Assembly: GCA_964017155.1 (NCBI GenBank) | Contig: OZ024861.1 | Span: 14,644,412-14,708,411 of the forward strand | Reading direction: 5' to 3' | DNA length: 64,000 nucleotides | Source of the DNA: Oasisia sp. SBJ-2009 | Lineage: Eukaryota; Annelida; Polychaeta; Sabellida; Siboglinidae | Shown: positions 19,985 through 33,441 of the stretch, one piece after another | Layout of the letters: the number at the start of each line of letters is the position of its first letter | Position numbering within the stretch: position 1 is the first letter of the stretch | Notes under the pieces: model-generated | The model's database searches: none | Told to the model about the DNA's origin: nothing | What the model saw: only the letters and a program-made list of their open reading frames with translations | Made by a program: the position numbers and the translations under genes

Positions 19985-22232
19985 AGTTTGCTTAGATCAA
20001 AGGCGTCGCCATCTTGAAATTTGACGTCGCCGGGAACGAAAATGGCGCGTCTGCCGTATCGTCGTGACGTCACGGTATTGTTGTGGCGCGTCTTCCGGTT
20101 TGCCGCCATTACTGTGTCGCGCAGCCGAATGCTGGCGACAGATGCCAGTTTCTTTAGTGTAATCTCGACCGCATCGCGGTGGGATTTGCGTCTTTGACGC
20201 CAGTGGGGTGAAGGAATGTGGGCATATGTAAGCATTGAGCCTGCTGTTTTCAATTTTGTTAGACACCGTGCACATTGTAACGCTGGTTTATTGTTTTTTC
20301 TCAGGTGTCTGCGCCCGGTGAAGATACAGCGACACGTGGCCGACGACTTCTGGCAGCATTACTGACCGACCAGGCCCGATGATGTGAAGATTGGCGACGC
20401 GGAACAGTCATTCGACAGTGGGTGACGCGTTGTTTTATCAAGTTATTTTATTTATATAACCTGTTGAGTGAGGTAGATGATAATGTAGGCCGATCACTGG
20501 GAGAATCAAATCAATGATAGCATGACATCGATACATGTATCACAGCTAGTGCGAGTTGACATTAGTTTTGATGTTGCAGTTCTCACAATCGAAACGTTTT
20601 ACTCAGACGATTGATCGAGCTATTTTTCACGCTATATGATGTATTTCAAGATACACAATGTCAAAATATGATGCAAAATAATGCACATGAAACGAGACTT
20701 GTGTAAGAGGTCGAGATCGCACCGCGGAAAGTATCTTAACACTGATATGCATAAGCACCATTCGCGCGGCCAATGCCACACACATTATCGCATGTACACA
20801 TACACCCACTCAATACAGTTGAGTAGATGATTCTTTGACCGTCATGACAGCAAGCACAACGCATTCATCTCGACTGGAAACAGCATACTTAGGAATCAGC
20901 ATGCAAAGGCAACCTATACAAGTGCCTCTTTCTTTGCAATAGTGTAACTCAAGGGTTCGCATTTGACATGTCTTCCTTGAAAGACAAGTGTAGAGATCAT
21001 TCGATGTTTTGAGACCCATATTTATTGCAGTCACACATATCTCGGCACGCGGATTTGTATCTAGGTAGTGACGGAGTTCGAATGCATATGTTGATACATT
21101 GCCTTGGAAACAATATAATATGCTACAGTGATCAGTGCCAACAGGCCAGCTCTTTGGCCATGTCATGAGCGCTATGCCGACAAACAGGTAACGCCAAAGG
21201 CTAGACATAACAGCGATGGCGAAGAGCCATACGAGAAAACAAAGGTTGTTCCAAACTACCCAGATAACTACGAAATGATATACCAGACATGCGTGGGGTT
21301 CATCACTACTCGCGCGTCGCATTCTCACAGGGTCTGTGTCGCTCACACGTCGGTCTCAAATAGGACGACCTGAAACCAAAGAGCAGACATGTCGCAAGTT
21401 CAATATGAAAACGAAACCACAAAGCAGCTAACAGGCAATGGTCGCATCATATAATCATTGATGTTGAGCTAGCTACATACATTGTACGTCCTACAAAGCG
21501 TATTACACTACAGAGTAAATCTAGACTGTATGCGAACGAACGTCTTTTATCGCATGGAATGGCATATAATGCTTCAGATACATCTTTGCGCAGCCTGCAT
21601 ACAGCCCTCATGGCGTCGCCGTTAACACGTTTTAGAGTTCCAGATCGCAGAGAGTAGATTGCCAACACAATAAAGGGAACTTCTGTCGTTGAGTGTAGTA
21701 GTTTGAAGCTCAGCAGTACGAATGTTAAATTAGATACTGTCCAAACGTCTATTTGCCTAGGCATAGGTGGAAAGCTGCTTGAGACTTTGAGACAACTCAT
21801 CGAAGAGTGGTATGCACCATATACAGTGTACTGTGAATGAGAACAAGAATATGAATATTCTGTTCCATTTCCGAGAAGAATTAGGCACTTGCGCAGAATG
21901 CAAGCCAACCTCAATTGCTCCTATGTTTGAAACTTCATTACGAGAGGCGCGGGTAGGGTAGTGTAGTGGTTTTAATACGCGCGGACGCAGCAGGCCTGAT
22001 ATATTTGGTCTAAAACTCAATGGAGAGAGTCTGACATTGTTGAATCTAATCGGTGTTATACCCCACGCACATTGACTTGCATCGTGCATAAAATGTACCC
22101 GAATGTCGCACTGGCCGTCGTACCATAACACAACTGTAGTCCTATGTGTGTGTACCTTATTGCGAAATAGGCTAGCGCAAGTAAAACATTGAAAGAACGA
22201 AGTAAAAGTGGAAGAAAGCGCCTCCCCCCCCC
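19985..22232. repeat. Array unit 9
   Basis: It shares AATATAATATG (21113-21123) with unit 12 only. It shares CCGAGAAGAA with units 12 and 23, and AAAATGTACC with units 12, 23, 24, 26 and 27. It ends in C9. Confidence 0.97.
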
Positions 22233-24468
22233 AGTTTGCTTAGATCAAAGGCGTCGCCATCTTGAAATTTGACGTCGCCGGGAACGAAAATGGCGCGTCT
22301 GCCGTATCGTCGTGACGTCACGGTATTGTTGTGGCGCGTCTTCCGGTTTGCCGCCATTACTGTGTCGCGCAGCCGAATGCTGGCGACAGATGCCAGTTTC
22401 TGTAGTGTAATATCGACCGCATCGCGGTGGGATTTGCGTCTTTGACGCCAGTGGGGTGAAGGAATGTGGGCATATGTAAGCATTGAGCCTGCTGTTTTCA
22501 ATTTTGTTAGACACCGTGCACATTGTAACGCTGGTTTATTGTTTTTTCTCAGGTGTCTGCGCCCGGTGAAGATACAGCGACACGTGGCCGACGACTTCTG
22601 GCAGCATTACTGACCGACCAGGCCCGATGATGTGAAGATTGGCGACGCGGAACAGTCATTCGACAGTGGGTGACGCGTTGTTTTATCAAGTTATTTTATT
22701 TATATAACCTGTTGAGTGAGGTAGATGATAATGTAGGCCGATCACTGGGAGAATCAAATCAATGATAGCATGACATCGATACATGTATCACAGCTAGTGC
22801 GAGTTGACATTAGTTTTGATGTTGCAGTTCTCACAATCGAAACGTTTTACTCAGACGATTGATCGAGCTATTTTTCACGCTATATGATGTATTTCAAGAT
22901 ACACAATGTCAAAATATGATGCAAAATAATGCACATGAAACGAGACTTGTGTAAGAGGTCGAGATCGCACCGCGGAAAGTATCTTAACACTGATATGCAT
23001 AAGCACCATTCGCGCGGCCAATGCCACACACATTATCGCATGTACACATACACCCACTCAATACAGTTGAGTAGATGATTCTTTGACCGTCATGACAGCA
23101 AGCACAACGCATTCATCTCGACTGGAAACAGCATACTTAGGAATCAGCATGCAAAGGCAACCTATACAAGTGCCTCTTTCTTTGCAATAGTGTAACTCAA
23201 GGGTTCGCATTTGACATGTCTTCCTTGAAAGACAAGTGTAGAGATCATTCGATGTTTTGAGACCCATATTTATTGCAGTCACACATATCTCGGCACGCGG
23301 ATTTGTATCTAGGTAGTGACGGAGTTCGAATGCATATGTTGATACATTGCCTTGGAAACAATATCATATGCTACAGTGATCAGTGCCAACAGGCCAGCTC
23401 TTTGGCCATGTCATGAGCGCTATGCCGACAAACAGGTAACGCCAAAGGCTATACATAACAGCGATGGCGAAGAGCCATACGAGAAAACAAAGGTTGTTCC
23501 AAACTACCCAGATAACTACCAGACATGCGTGGGGTTCATCACTACTCGCGCGTCGCATTCTCACAGGGTCTGTGTCGCTCACACGTCGGTCTCAAATAGG
23601 ACGACCTGAAACCAAAGAGCAGACATGTCGCAAGTTCAATATGAAAACGAAACCACAAAGCAGCTAACAGGCAATGGTCGCATCATATAATCATTGATGT
23701 TGAGCTAGCTACATACATTGTACGTCCTACAAAGCGTATTACACTACAGAGTAAATCTAGACTGTATGCGAACGAACGTCTTTTATCGCATGGAATGGCA
23801 TATAATGCTTCAGATACATCTTTGCGCAGCCTGCATACAGCCCTCATGGCGTCGCCGTTAACACGTTTTAGAGTTCCAGATCGCAGAGAGTAGATTGCCA
23901 ACACAATAAAGGGAACTTCTGTCGTTGAGTGTAGTAGTTTGAAGCTCAGCAGTACGAATGTTAAATTAGATACTGTCCAAACGTCTATTTGCCTAGGCAT
24001 AGGTGGAAAGCTGCTTGAGACTTTGAGACAACTCATCGAAGAGTGGTATGCACCATATACAGTGTACTGTGAATGAGAACAAGAATATGAATATTCTGTT
24101 CCATTTCCGACAAGAATTAGGCACTTGCGCAGAATGCAAGCCAACCTCAATTGCTCCTATGTTTGAAACTTCATTACGAGAGGCGCGGGTAGGGTAGTGT
24201 AGTGGTTTTAATACGCGCGGACGCAGCAGGCCTGATATATTTGGTCTAAAACTCATTGGAGAGAGTCTGACATTGTTGAATCTAATCGGTGTTATACCCC
24301 ACGCACATTGACTTGCATCGTGCATAAAAAGTACCCGAATGTCGCACTGGCCGTCGTACCATAACACAACTGTAGTCCTATGTGTGTGTACCTTATTGCG
24401 AAATAGGCTAGCGCAAGTAAAACATTGAAAGAACGAAGTAAAAGTGGAAGAAAGCGCCTCCCCCCCCC
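22233..24468. repeat. Array unit 10 (12-bp deletion)
   Basis: It carries CTGTAGTGTAATATCG in the 51-codon ORF, and GGCTATACAT shared with unit 13. It lacks 12 bp (GAAATGATATAC of other units) at about 23519. It ends in C9. Confidence 0.97.
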
Positions 24469-26705
24469 AGTTTGCTTAGATCAAAGGCGTCGCCATCTTG
24501 AAATTTGACGTCGCCGGGAACGAAAATGGCGCGTCTGCCGTATCGTCGTGACGTCACGGTATTGTTGTGGCGCGTCTTCCGGTTTGCCGCCATTACTGTG
24601 TCGCGCAGCCGAATGCTGGCGACAGATGCCAGTTTCTTTAGTGTAATCTCGACCGCATCGCGGTGGGATTTGCGTCTTTGACGCCAGTGGGGTGAAGGAA
24701 TGTGGGCATATGTAAGCATTGAGCCTGCTGTTTTCAATTTTGTTAGACACCGTGCACATTGTAACGCTGGTTTATTGTTTTTTCTCAGGTGTCTGCGCCC
24801 GGTGAAGATACAGCGACACGTGGCCGACGACTTCTGGCAGCATTACTGACCGACCAGGCCCGATGATGTGAAGATTGGCGACGCGGAACAGTCATTCGAC
24901 AGTGGGTGACGCGTTGTTTTATCAAGTTATTTTATTTATATAACCTGTTGAGTGAGGTAGATGATAATGTAGGCCGATCACTGGGAGAATCAAATCAATG
25001 ATAGCATGACATCGATACATGTATCACAGCTAGTGCGAGTTGACATTAGTTTTGATGTTGCAGTTCTCACAATCGAAACGTTTTACTCAGACGATTGATC
25101 GAGCTATTTTTCACGCTATATGATGTATTTCAAGATACACAATGTCAAAATATGATGCAAAATAATGCACATGAAACGAGACTTGTGTAAGAGGTCGAGA
25201 TCGCACCGCGGAAAGTATCTTAACACTGATATGCATAAGCACCATTCGCGCGGCCAATGCCACACACATTATCGCATGTACACATACACCCACTCAATAC
25301 AGTTGAGTAGATGATTCTTTGACCGTCATGACAGCAAGCACAACGCATTCATCTCGACTGGAAACAGCATACTTAGGAATCAGCATGCAAAGGCAACCTA
25401 TACAAGTGCCTCTTTCTTTGCAATAGTGTAACTCAAGGGTTCGCATTTGACATGTCTTCCTTGAAAGACAAGTGTAGAGATCATTCGATGTTTTGAGACC
25501 CATATTTATTGCAGTCACACATATCTCGGCACGCGGATTTGTATCTAGGTAGTGACGGAGTTCGAATGCATATGTTGATACATTGCCTTGGAAACAATAT
25601 CATATGCTACAGTGATCAGTGCCAACAGGCCAGCTCTTTGGCCATGTCATGAGCGCTATGCCGACAAACAGGTAACGCCAAAGGCTAGACATAACAGCGA
25701 TGGCGAAGAGCCATACGAGAAAACAAAGGTTGTTCCAAACTACCCAGATAACTACCAGACATGCGTGGGGTTCATCACTACTCGCGCGTCGCATTCTCAC
25801 AGGGTCTGTGTCGCTCACACGTCGGTCTCAAATAGGACGACCTGAAACCAAAGAGCAGACATGTCGCAAGTTCAATATGAAAACGAAACCACAAAGCAGC
25901 TAACAGGCAATGGTCGCATCATATAATCATTGATGTTGAGCTAGCTACATACATTGTACGTCCTACAAAGCGTATTACACTACAGAGTAAATCTAGACTG
26001 TATGCGAACGAACGTCTTTTATCGCATGGAATGGCATATAATGCTTCAGATACATCTTTGCGCAGCCTGCATACAGCCCTCATGGCGTCGCCGTTAACAC
26101 GTTTTAGAGTTCCAGATCGCAGAGAGTAGATTGCCAACACAATAAAGGGAACTTCTGTCGTTGAGTGTAGTAGTTTGAAGCTCAGCAGTACGAATGTTAA
26201 ATTAGATACTGTCCAAACGTCTATTTGCCTAGGCATAGGTGGAAAGCTGCTTGAGACTTTGAGACAACTCATCGAAGAGTGGTATGCACCATATACAGTG
26301 TACTGTGAATGAGAACAAGAATATGAATATTCTGTTCCATTTCCGACAAGAATTAGGCACTTGCGCAGAATGCAAGCCAACCTCAATTGCTCCTATGTTT
26401 GAAACTTCATTACGAGAGGCGCGGGTAGGGTAGTGTAGTGGTTTTAATACGCGCGGACGCAGCAGGCCTGATATATTTGGTCTAAAACTCAATGGAGAGA
26501 GTCTGACATTGTTGAATCTAATCGGTGTTATACCCCACGCACATTGACTTGCATCGTGCATAAAAAGTACCCGAATGTCGCACTGGCCGTCGTACCATAA
26601 CACAACTGTAGTCCTATGTGTGTGTACCTTATTGCGAAATAGGCTAGCGCAAGTAAAACATTGAAAGAACGAAGTAAAAGTGGAAGAAAGCGCCTCCCCC
26701 CCCCC
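24469..26705. repeat. Array unit 11 (12-bp deletion)
   Basis: Consensus-like except for the same 12-bp deletion, at about 25755. It ends in C10. Confidence 0.97.
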
Positions 26706-28943
26706 AGTTTGCTTAGATCAAAGGCGTCGCCATCTTGAAATTTGACGTCGCCGGGAACGAAAATGGCGCGTCTGCCGTATCGTCGTGACGTCACGGTATT
26801 GTTGTGGCGCGTCTTCCGGTTTGCCGCCATTACTGTGTCGCGCAGCCGAATGCTGGCGACAGATGCCAGTTTCTTTAGTGTAATCTCGACCGCATCGCGG
26901 TGGGATTTGCGTCTTTGACGCCAGTGGGGTGAAGGAATGTGGGCATATGTAAGCATTGAGCCTGCTGTTTTCAATTTTGTTAGACACCGTGCACATTGTA
27001 ACGCTGGTTTATTGTTTTTTCTCAGGTGTCTGCGCCCGGTGAAGATACAGCGACACGTGGCCGACGACTTCTGGCAGCATTACTGACCGACCAGGCCCGA
27101 TGATGTGAAGATTGGCGACGCGGAACAGTCATTCGACAGTGGGTGACGCGTTGTTTTATCAAGTTATTTTATTTATATAACCTGTTGAGTGAGGTAGATG
27201 ATAATGTAGGCCGATCACTGGGAGAATCAAATCAATGATAGCATGACATCGATACATGTATCACAGCTAGTGCGAGTTGACATTAGTTTTGATGTTGCAG
27301 TTCTCACAATCGAAACGTTTTACTCAGACGATTGATCGAGCTATTTTTCACGCTATATGATGTATTTCAAGATACACAATGTCAAAATATGATGCAAAAT
27401 AATGCACATGAAACGAGACTTGTGTAAGAGGTCGAGATCGCACCGCGGAAAGTATCTTAACACTGATATGCATAAGCACCATTCGCGCGGCCAATGCCAC
27501 ACACATTATCGCATGTACACATACACCCACTCAATACAGTTGAGTAGATGATTCTTTGACCGTCATGACAGCAAGCACAACGCATTCATCTCGACTGGAA
27601 ACAGCATACTTAGGAATCAGCATGCAAAGGCAACCTATACAAGTGCCTCTTTCTTTGCAATAGTGTAACTCAAGGGTTCGCATTTGACATGTCTTCCTTG
27701 AAAGACAAGTGTAGAGATCATTCGATGTTTTGAGACCCATATTTATTGCAGTCACACATATCTCGGCACGCGGATTTGTATCTAGGTAGTGACGGAGTTC
27801 GAATGCATATGTTGATACATTGCCTTGGAAACAATATAATATGCTACAGTGATCAGTGCCAACAGGCCAGCTCTTTGGCCATGTCATGAGCGCTATGCCG
27901 ACAAACAGGTAACGCCAAAGGCTAGACATAACAGCGATGGCGAAGAGCCATACGAGAAAACAAAGGTTGTTCCAAACTACCCAGATAACTACCAGACATG
28001 CGTGGGGTTCATCACTACTCGCGCGTCGCATTCTCACAGGGTCTGTGTCGCTCACACGTCGGTCTCAAATAGGACGACCTGAAACCAAAGAGCAGACATG
28101 TCGCAAGTTCAATATGAAAACGAAACCACAAAGCAGCTAACAGGCAATGGTCGCATCATATAATCATTGATGTTGAGCTAGCTACATACATTGTACGTCC
28201 TACAAAGCGTATTACACTACAGAGTAAATCTAGACTGTATGCGAACGAACGTCTTTTATCGCATGGAATGGCATATAATGCTTCAGATACATCTTTGCGC
28301 AGCCTGCATACAGCCCTCATGGCGTCGCCGTTAACACGTTTTAGAGTTCCAGATCGCAGAGAGTAGATTGCCAACACAATAAAGGGAACTTCTGTCGTTG
28401 AGTGTAGTAGTTTGAAGCTCAGCAGTACGAATGTTAAATTAGATACTGTCCAAACGTCTATTTGCCTAGGCATAGGTGGAAAGCTGCTTGAGACTTTGAG
28501 ACAACTCATCGAAGAGTGGTATGCACCATATACAGTGTACTGTGAATGAGAACAAGAATATGAATATTCTGTTCCATTTCCGAGAAGAATTAGGCACTTG
28601 CGCAGAATGCAAGCCAACCTCAATTGCTCCTATGTTTGAAACTTCATTACGAGAGGCGCGGGTAGGGTAGTGTAGTGGTTTTAATACGCGCGGACGCAGC
28701 AGGCCTGATATATTTGGTCTAAAACTCAATGGAGAGAGTCTGACATTGTTGAATCTAATCGGTGTTATACCCCACGCACATTGACTTGCATCGTGCATAA
28801 AATGTACCCGAATGTCGCACTGGCCGTCGTACCATAACACAACTGTAGTCCTATGTGTGTGTACCTTATTGCGAAATAGGCTAGCGCAAGTAAAACATTG
28901 AAAGAACGAAGTAAAAGTGGAAGAAAGCGCCTCCCCCCCCCCC
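26706..28943. repeat. Array unit 12 (12-bp deletion)
   Basis: It repeats the diagnostic variants of unit 9 (AATATAATATG, CCGAGAAGAA, AAAATGTACC) at an offset of about 6.71 kb, but also has the 12-bp deletion at about 27992, which unit 9 lacks. It ends in C11. Confidence 0.97.
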
Positions 28944-31191
28944 AGTTTGCTTAGATCAAAGGCGTCGCCATCTTGAAATTTGACGTCGCCGGGAACGAAA
29001 ATGGCGCGTCTGCCGTATCGTCGTGACGTCACGGTATTGTTGTGGCGCGTCTTCCGGTTTGCCGCCATTACTGTGTCGCGCAGCCGAATGCTGGCGACAG
29101 ATGCCAGTTTCTGTAGTGTAATATCGACCGCATCGCGGTGGGATTTGCGTCTTTGACGCCAGTGGGGTGAAGGAATGTGGGCATATGTAAGCATTGAGCC
29201 TGCTGTTTTCAATTTTGTTAGACACCGTGCACATTGTAACGCTGGTTTATTGTTTTTTCTCAGGTGTCTGCGCCCGGTGAAGATACAGCGACACGTGGCC
29301 GACGACTTCTGGCAGCATTACTGACCGACCAGGCCCGATGATGTGAAGATTGACGACGCGGAACAGTCATTCGACAGTGGGTGACGCGTTGTTTTATCAA
29401 GTTATTTTATTTATATAACCTGTTGAGTGAGGTAGATGATAATGTAGGCCGATCACTGGGAGAATCAAATCAATGATAGCATGACATCGATACATGTATC
29501 ACAGCTAGTGCGAGTTGACATTAGTTTTGATGTTGCAGTTCTCACAATCGAAACGTTTTACTCAGACGATTGATCGAGCTATTTTTCACGCTATATGATG
29601 TATTTCAAGATACACAATGTCAAAATATGATGCAAAATAATGCACATGAAACGAGACTTGTGTAAGAGGTCGAGATCGCACCGCGGAAAGTATCTTAACA
29701 CTGATATGCATAAGCACCATTCGCGCGGCCAATGCCACACACATTATCGCATGTACACATACACCCACTCAATACAGTTGAGTAGATGATTCTTTGACCG
29801 TCATGACAGGAAGCACAACGCATTCATCTCGACTGGAAACAGCATACTTAGGAATCAGCATGCAAAGGCAACCTATACAAGTGCCTCTTTCTTTGCAATA
29901 GTGTAACTCAAGGGTTCGCATTTGACATGTCTTCCTTGAAAGACAAGTGTAGAGATCATTCGATGTTTTGAGACCCATATTTATTGCAGTCACACCTATC
30001 TCGGCACGCGGATTTGTATCTAGGTAGTGACGGAGTTCGAATGCATATGTTGATACATTGCCTTGGAAACAATATCATATGCTACAGTGATCAGTGCCAA
30101 CAGGCCAGCTCTTTGGCCATGTCATGAGCGCTATGCCGACAAACAGGTAACGCCAAAGGCTATACATAACAGCGATGGCGAAGAGCCATACGAGAAAACA
30201 AAGGTTGTTCCAAACTACCCAGATAACTACGAAATGATATACCAGACATGCGTGGGGTTCATCACTACTCGCGCGTCGCATTCTCACAGGGTCTGTGTCG
30301 CTCACACGTCGGTCTCAAATAGGACGACCTGAAACCAAAGAGCAGACATGTCGCAAGTTCAATATGAAAACGAAACCACAAAGCAGCTAACAGGCAATGG
30401 TCGCATCATATAATCATTGATGTTGAGCTAGCTACATACATTGTACGTCCTACAAAGCGTATTACACTACAGAGTAAATATAGACTGTATGCGAACGAAC
30501 GTCTTTTATCGCATGGAATGGCATATAATGCTTCAGATACATCTTTGCGCAGCCTGCATACAGCCCTCATGGCGTCGCCGTTAACACGTTTTAGAGTTCC
30601 AGATCGCAGAGAGTAGATTGCCAACACAATAAAGGGAACTTCTGTCGTTGAGTGTAGTAGTTTGAAGCTCAGCAGTACGAATGTTAAATTAGATACTGTC
30701 CAAACGTCTATTTGCCTAGGCATAGGTGGAAAGCTGCTTGAGACTTTGAGACAACTCATCGAAGAGTGGTATGCACCATATACAGTGTACTGTGAATGAG
30801 AACAAGAATATGAATATTCTGTTCCATTTCCGACAAGAATTAGGCACTTGCGCAGAATGCAAGCCAACCTCAATTGCTCCTATGTTTGAAACTTCATTAC
30901 GAGAGGCGCGGGTAGGGTAGTGTAGTGGTTTTAATACGCGCGGACGCAGCAGGCCTGATATATTTGGTATACAACTCAATGGAGAGAGTCTGACATTGTT
31001 GAATCTAATCGGTGTTATACCCCACGCACATTGACTTGCATCGTGCATAAAAAGTACCCGAATGTCGCACTGGCCGTCGTACCATAACACAACTGTAGTC
31101 CTATGTGTGTGTACCTTATTGCGAAATAGGCTAGCGCAAGTAAAACATTGAAAGAACGAAGTAAAAGTAGAAGAAAACGCCTCCCCCCCCC
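28944..31191. repeat. Array unit 13
   Basis: The left half carries unit-10 variants (CTGTAG/AATATCG, GGCTATACAT) without the 12-bp deletion. The right half carries unit-6 variants (AAATATAGAC, GGTATACAAC, GAAAACGCC). Private changes are GATTGACG near 29351, which makes an extra stop in the exon-2 frame, GACAGGAAG near 29809 and CACCTATC near 29997. A mosaic copy. It ends in C9. Confidence 0.97.
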
Positions 31192-33441
31192 AGTTTGCTT
31201 AGATCAAAGGCGTCGCCATCTTGAAATTTGACGTCGCCGGGAACGAAAATGGCGCGTCTGCCGTATCGTCGTGACGTCACGGTATTGTTGTGGCGCGTCT
31301 TCCGGTTTGCCGCCATTATTGTGTCGCGCAGCCGAATGCTGGCGACAGATGCCAGTTTCTTTAGTGTAATCTCGACCGCATCGCGGTGGGATTTGCGTCT
31401 TTGACGCCAGTGGGGTGAAGGAATGTGGGCATATGTAAGCATTGAGCCTGCTGTTTTCAATTTTGTTAGACACCGTGCACATTGTAACGCTGGTTTATTG
31501 TTTTTTCTCAGGTGTCTGCGCCCGGTGAAGATACAGCGACACGTGGCCGACGACTTCTGGCAGCATTACTGACCGACCAGGCCCGATTATGTGAAGATTG
31601 GCGACGCGGAACAGTCATTCGACAGTGGGTGACGCGTTGTTTTATCAAGTTATTTTATTTATATAACCTGTTGAGTGAGGTAGATGATAATGTAGGCCGA
31701 TCACTGGGAGAATCAAATCAATGATAGCATGACATCGATACATGTATCACAGCTAGTGCGAGTTGACATTCGTTTTGATGTTGCAGTTCTCACAATCGAA
31801 ACGTTTTACTCAGACGATTGATCGAGCTATTTTTCACGCTATATGATGTATTTCAAGATACACAATGTCAAAATATGATGCAAAATAATGCACATGAAAC
31901 GAGACTTGTGTAAGAGGTCGAGATCGCACCGCGGAAAGTATCTTAACACTGATATGCATAAGCACCATTCGCGCGGCCAATGCCACACACATTATCGCAT
32001 GTACACATACACCCACTCAATACAGTTGAGTAGATGAGTCTTTGACCGTCATGACAGCAAGCACAACGCATTCATCTCGACTGGAAACAGCATACTTAGG
32101 AATCAGCATGCAAAGGCAACCTATACAAGTGCCTCTTTCTTTGCAATAGTGTAACTCAAGGGTTCGCATTTGACATGTCTTCCTTGAAAGACAAGTGTAG
32201 AGATCATTCGATGTTTTGAGACCCATATTTATTGCAGTCACACATATCTCGGCACGCGGATTTGTATCTAGGTAGTGACGGAGTTCGAATGCATATGTTG
32301 ATACATTGCCTTGGAAACAATATCATATGCTACAGTGATCAGTGCCAACAGGCCAGCTCTTTGGCCATGTCATGAGCGCTATGCCGACAAACAGGTAACG
32401 CCAAAGGCTAGACATAACAGCGATGGCGAAGAGCCATACGAGAAAACAAAGGTTGTTCCAAACTACCCAGATAACTACGAAATGATATACCAGACATGCG
32501 TGGGGTTCATCACTACTCGCGCGTCGCATTCTCAGAGGGTCTGTGTCGCTCACACGTCGGTCTCAAATAGGACGACCTGAAACCAAAGAGCAGACATGTC
32601 GCAAGTTCAATATGAAAACGAAACCACAAAGCAGCTAACAGGCAATGGTCGCATCATATAATCATTGATGTTGAGCTAGCTACATACATTGTACGTCCTA
32701 CAAAGCGTATTACACTACAGAGTAAATTTAGACTGTATGCGAACGAACGTCTTTTATCGCATGGAATGGCATATAATGCTTCAGATACATCTTTGCGCAG
32801 CCTGCATACAGCCCTCGTGGCGTCGCCGTTAACACGTTTTAGAGTTCCAGATCGCAGAGAGTAGATTGCCAACACAATAAAGGGAACTTCTGTCGTTGAG
32901 TGTAGTAGTTTGAAGCTCAGCAGTACGAATGTTAAATTAGATACTGTCCAAACGTCTATTTGCCTAGGCATAGGTGGAAAGCTGCTTGAGACTTTGAGAC
33001 AACTCATCGAAGAGTGGTATGCACCATATACAGTGTACTGTGAATGAGAACAAGAATATGAATATTCTGTTCCATTTCCGACAAGAATTAGGCACTTGCG
33101 CAGAATGCAAGCCAACCTCAATTGCTCCTATGTTTGAAACTTCATTACGAGAGGCGCGGGTAGGGTAGTGTAGTGGTTTTAATACGCGCGGACGCAGCAG
33201 GCCTGATATATTTGGTCTAAAACTCAATGGAGAGAGTCTGACATTGTTGAATCTAATCGGTGTTATACCCCACGCACATTGACTTGCATCGTGCATAAAA
33301 AGTACCCGAATGTCGCACTGGCCGTCGTACCATAACACAACTGTAGTCCTATGTGTGTGTACCTTATTGCGAAATAGGCTAGCGCAAGTTAAACATTGAA
33401 AGAACGAAGTAACAGTGGAAGAAAGCGCCTCCCCCCCCCCC
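31192..33441. repeat. Array unit 14 (TTA type)
   Basis: It shares TTA, CATTCGTT and GATGAGTC with unit 7 at an offset of exactly 15,707 bp. It has CAGAGGGTC and AAATTTAGAC in common with unit 18, and a private CCATTATTG near 31319. It ends in C11. Confidence 0.97.

Noticed and set aside
20810..21346. 178-codon minus-strand frame, also at 27531-28055
   Set aside because: It is produced by one C-to-A change that removes a stop in units 9 and 12 only, fusing two short frames. It is not a conserved gene.
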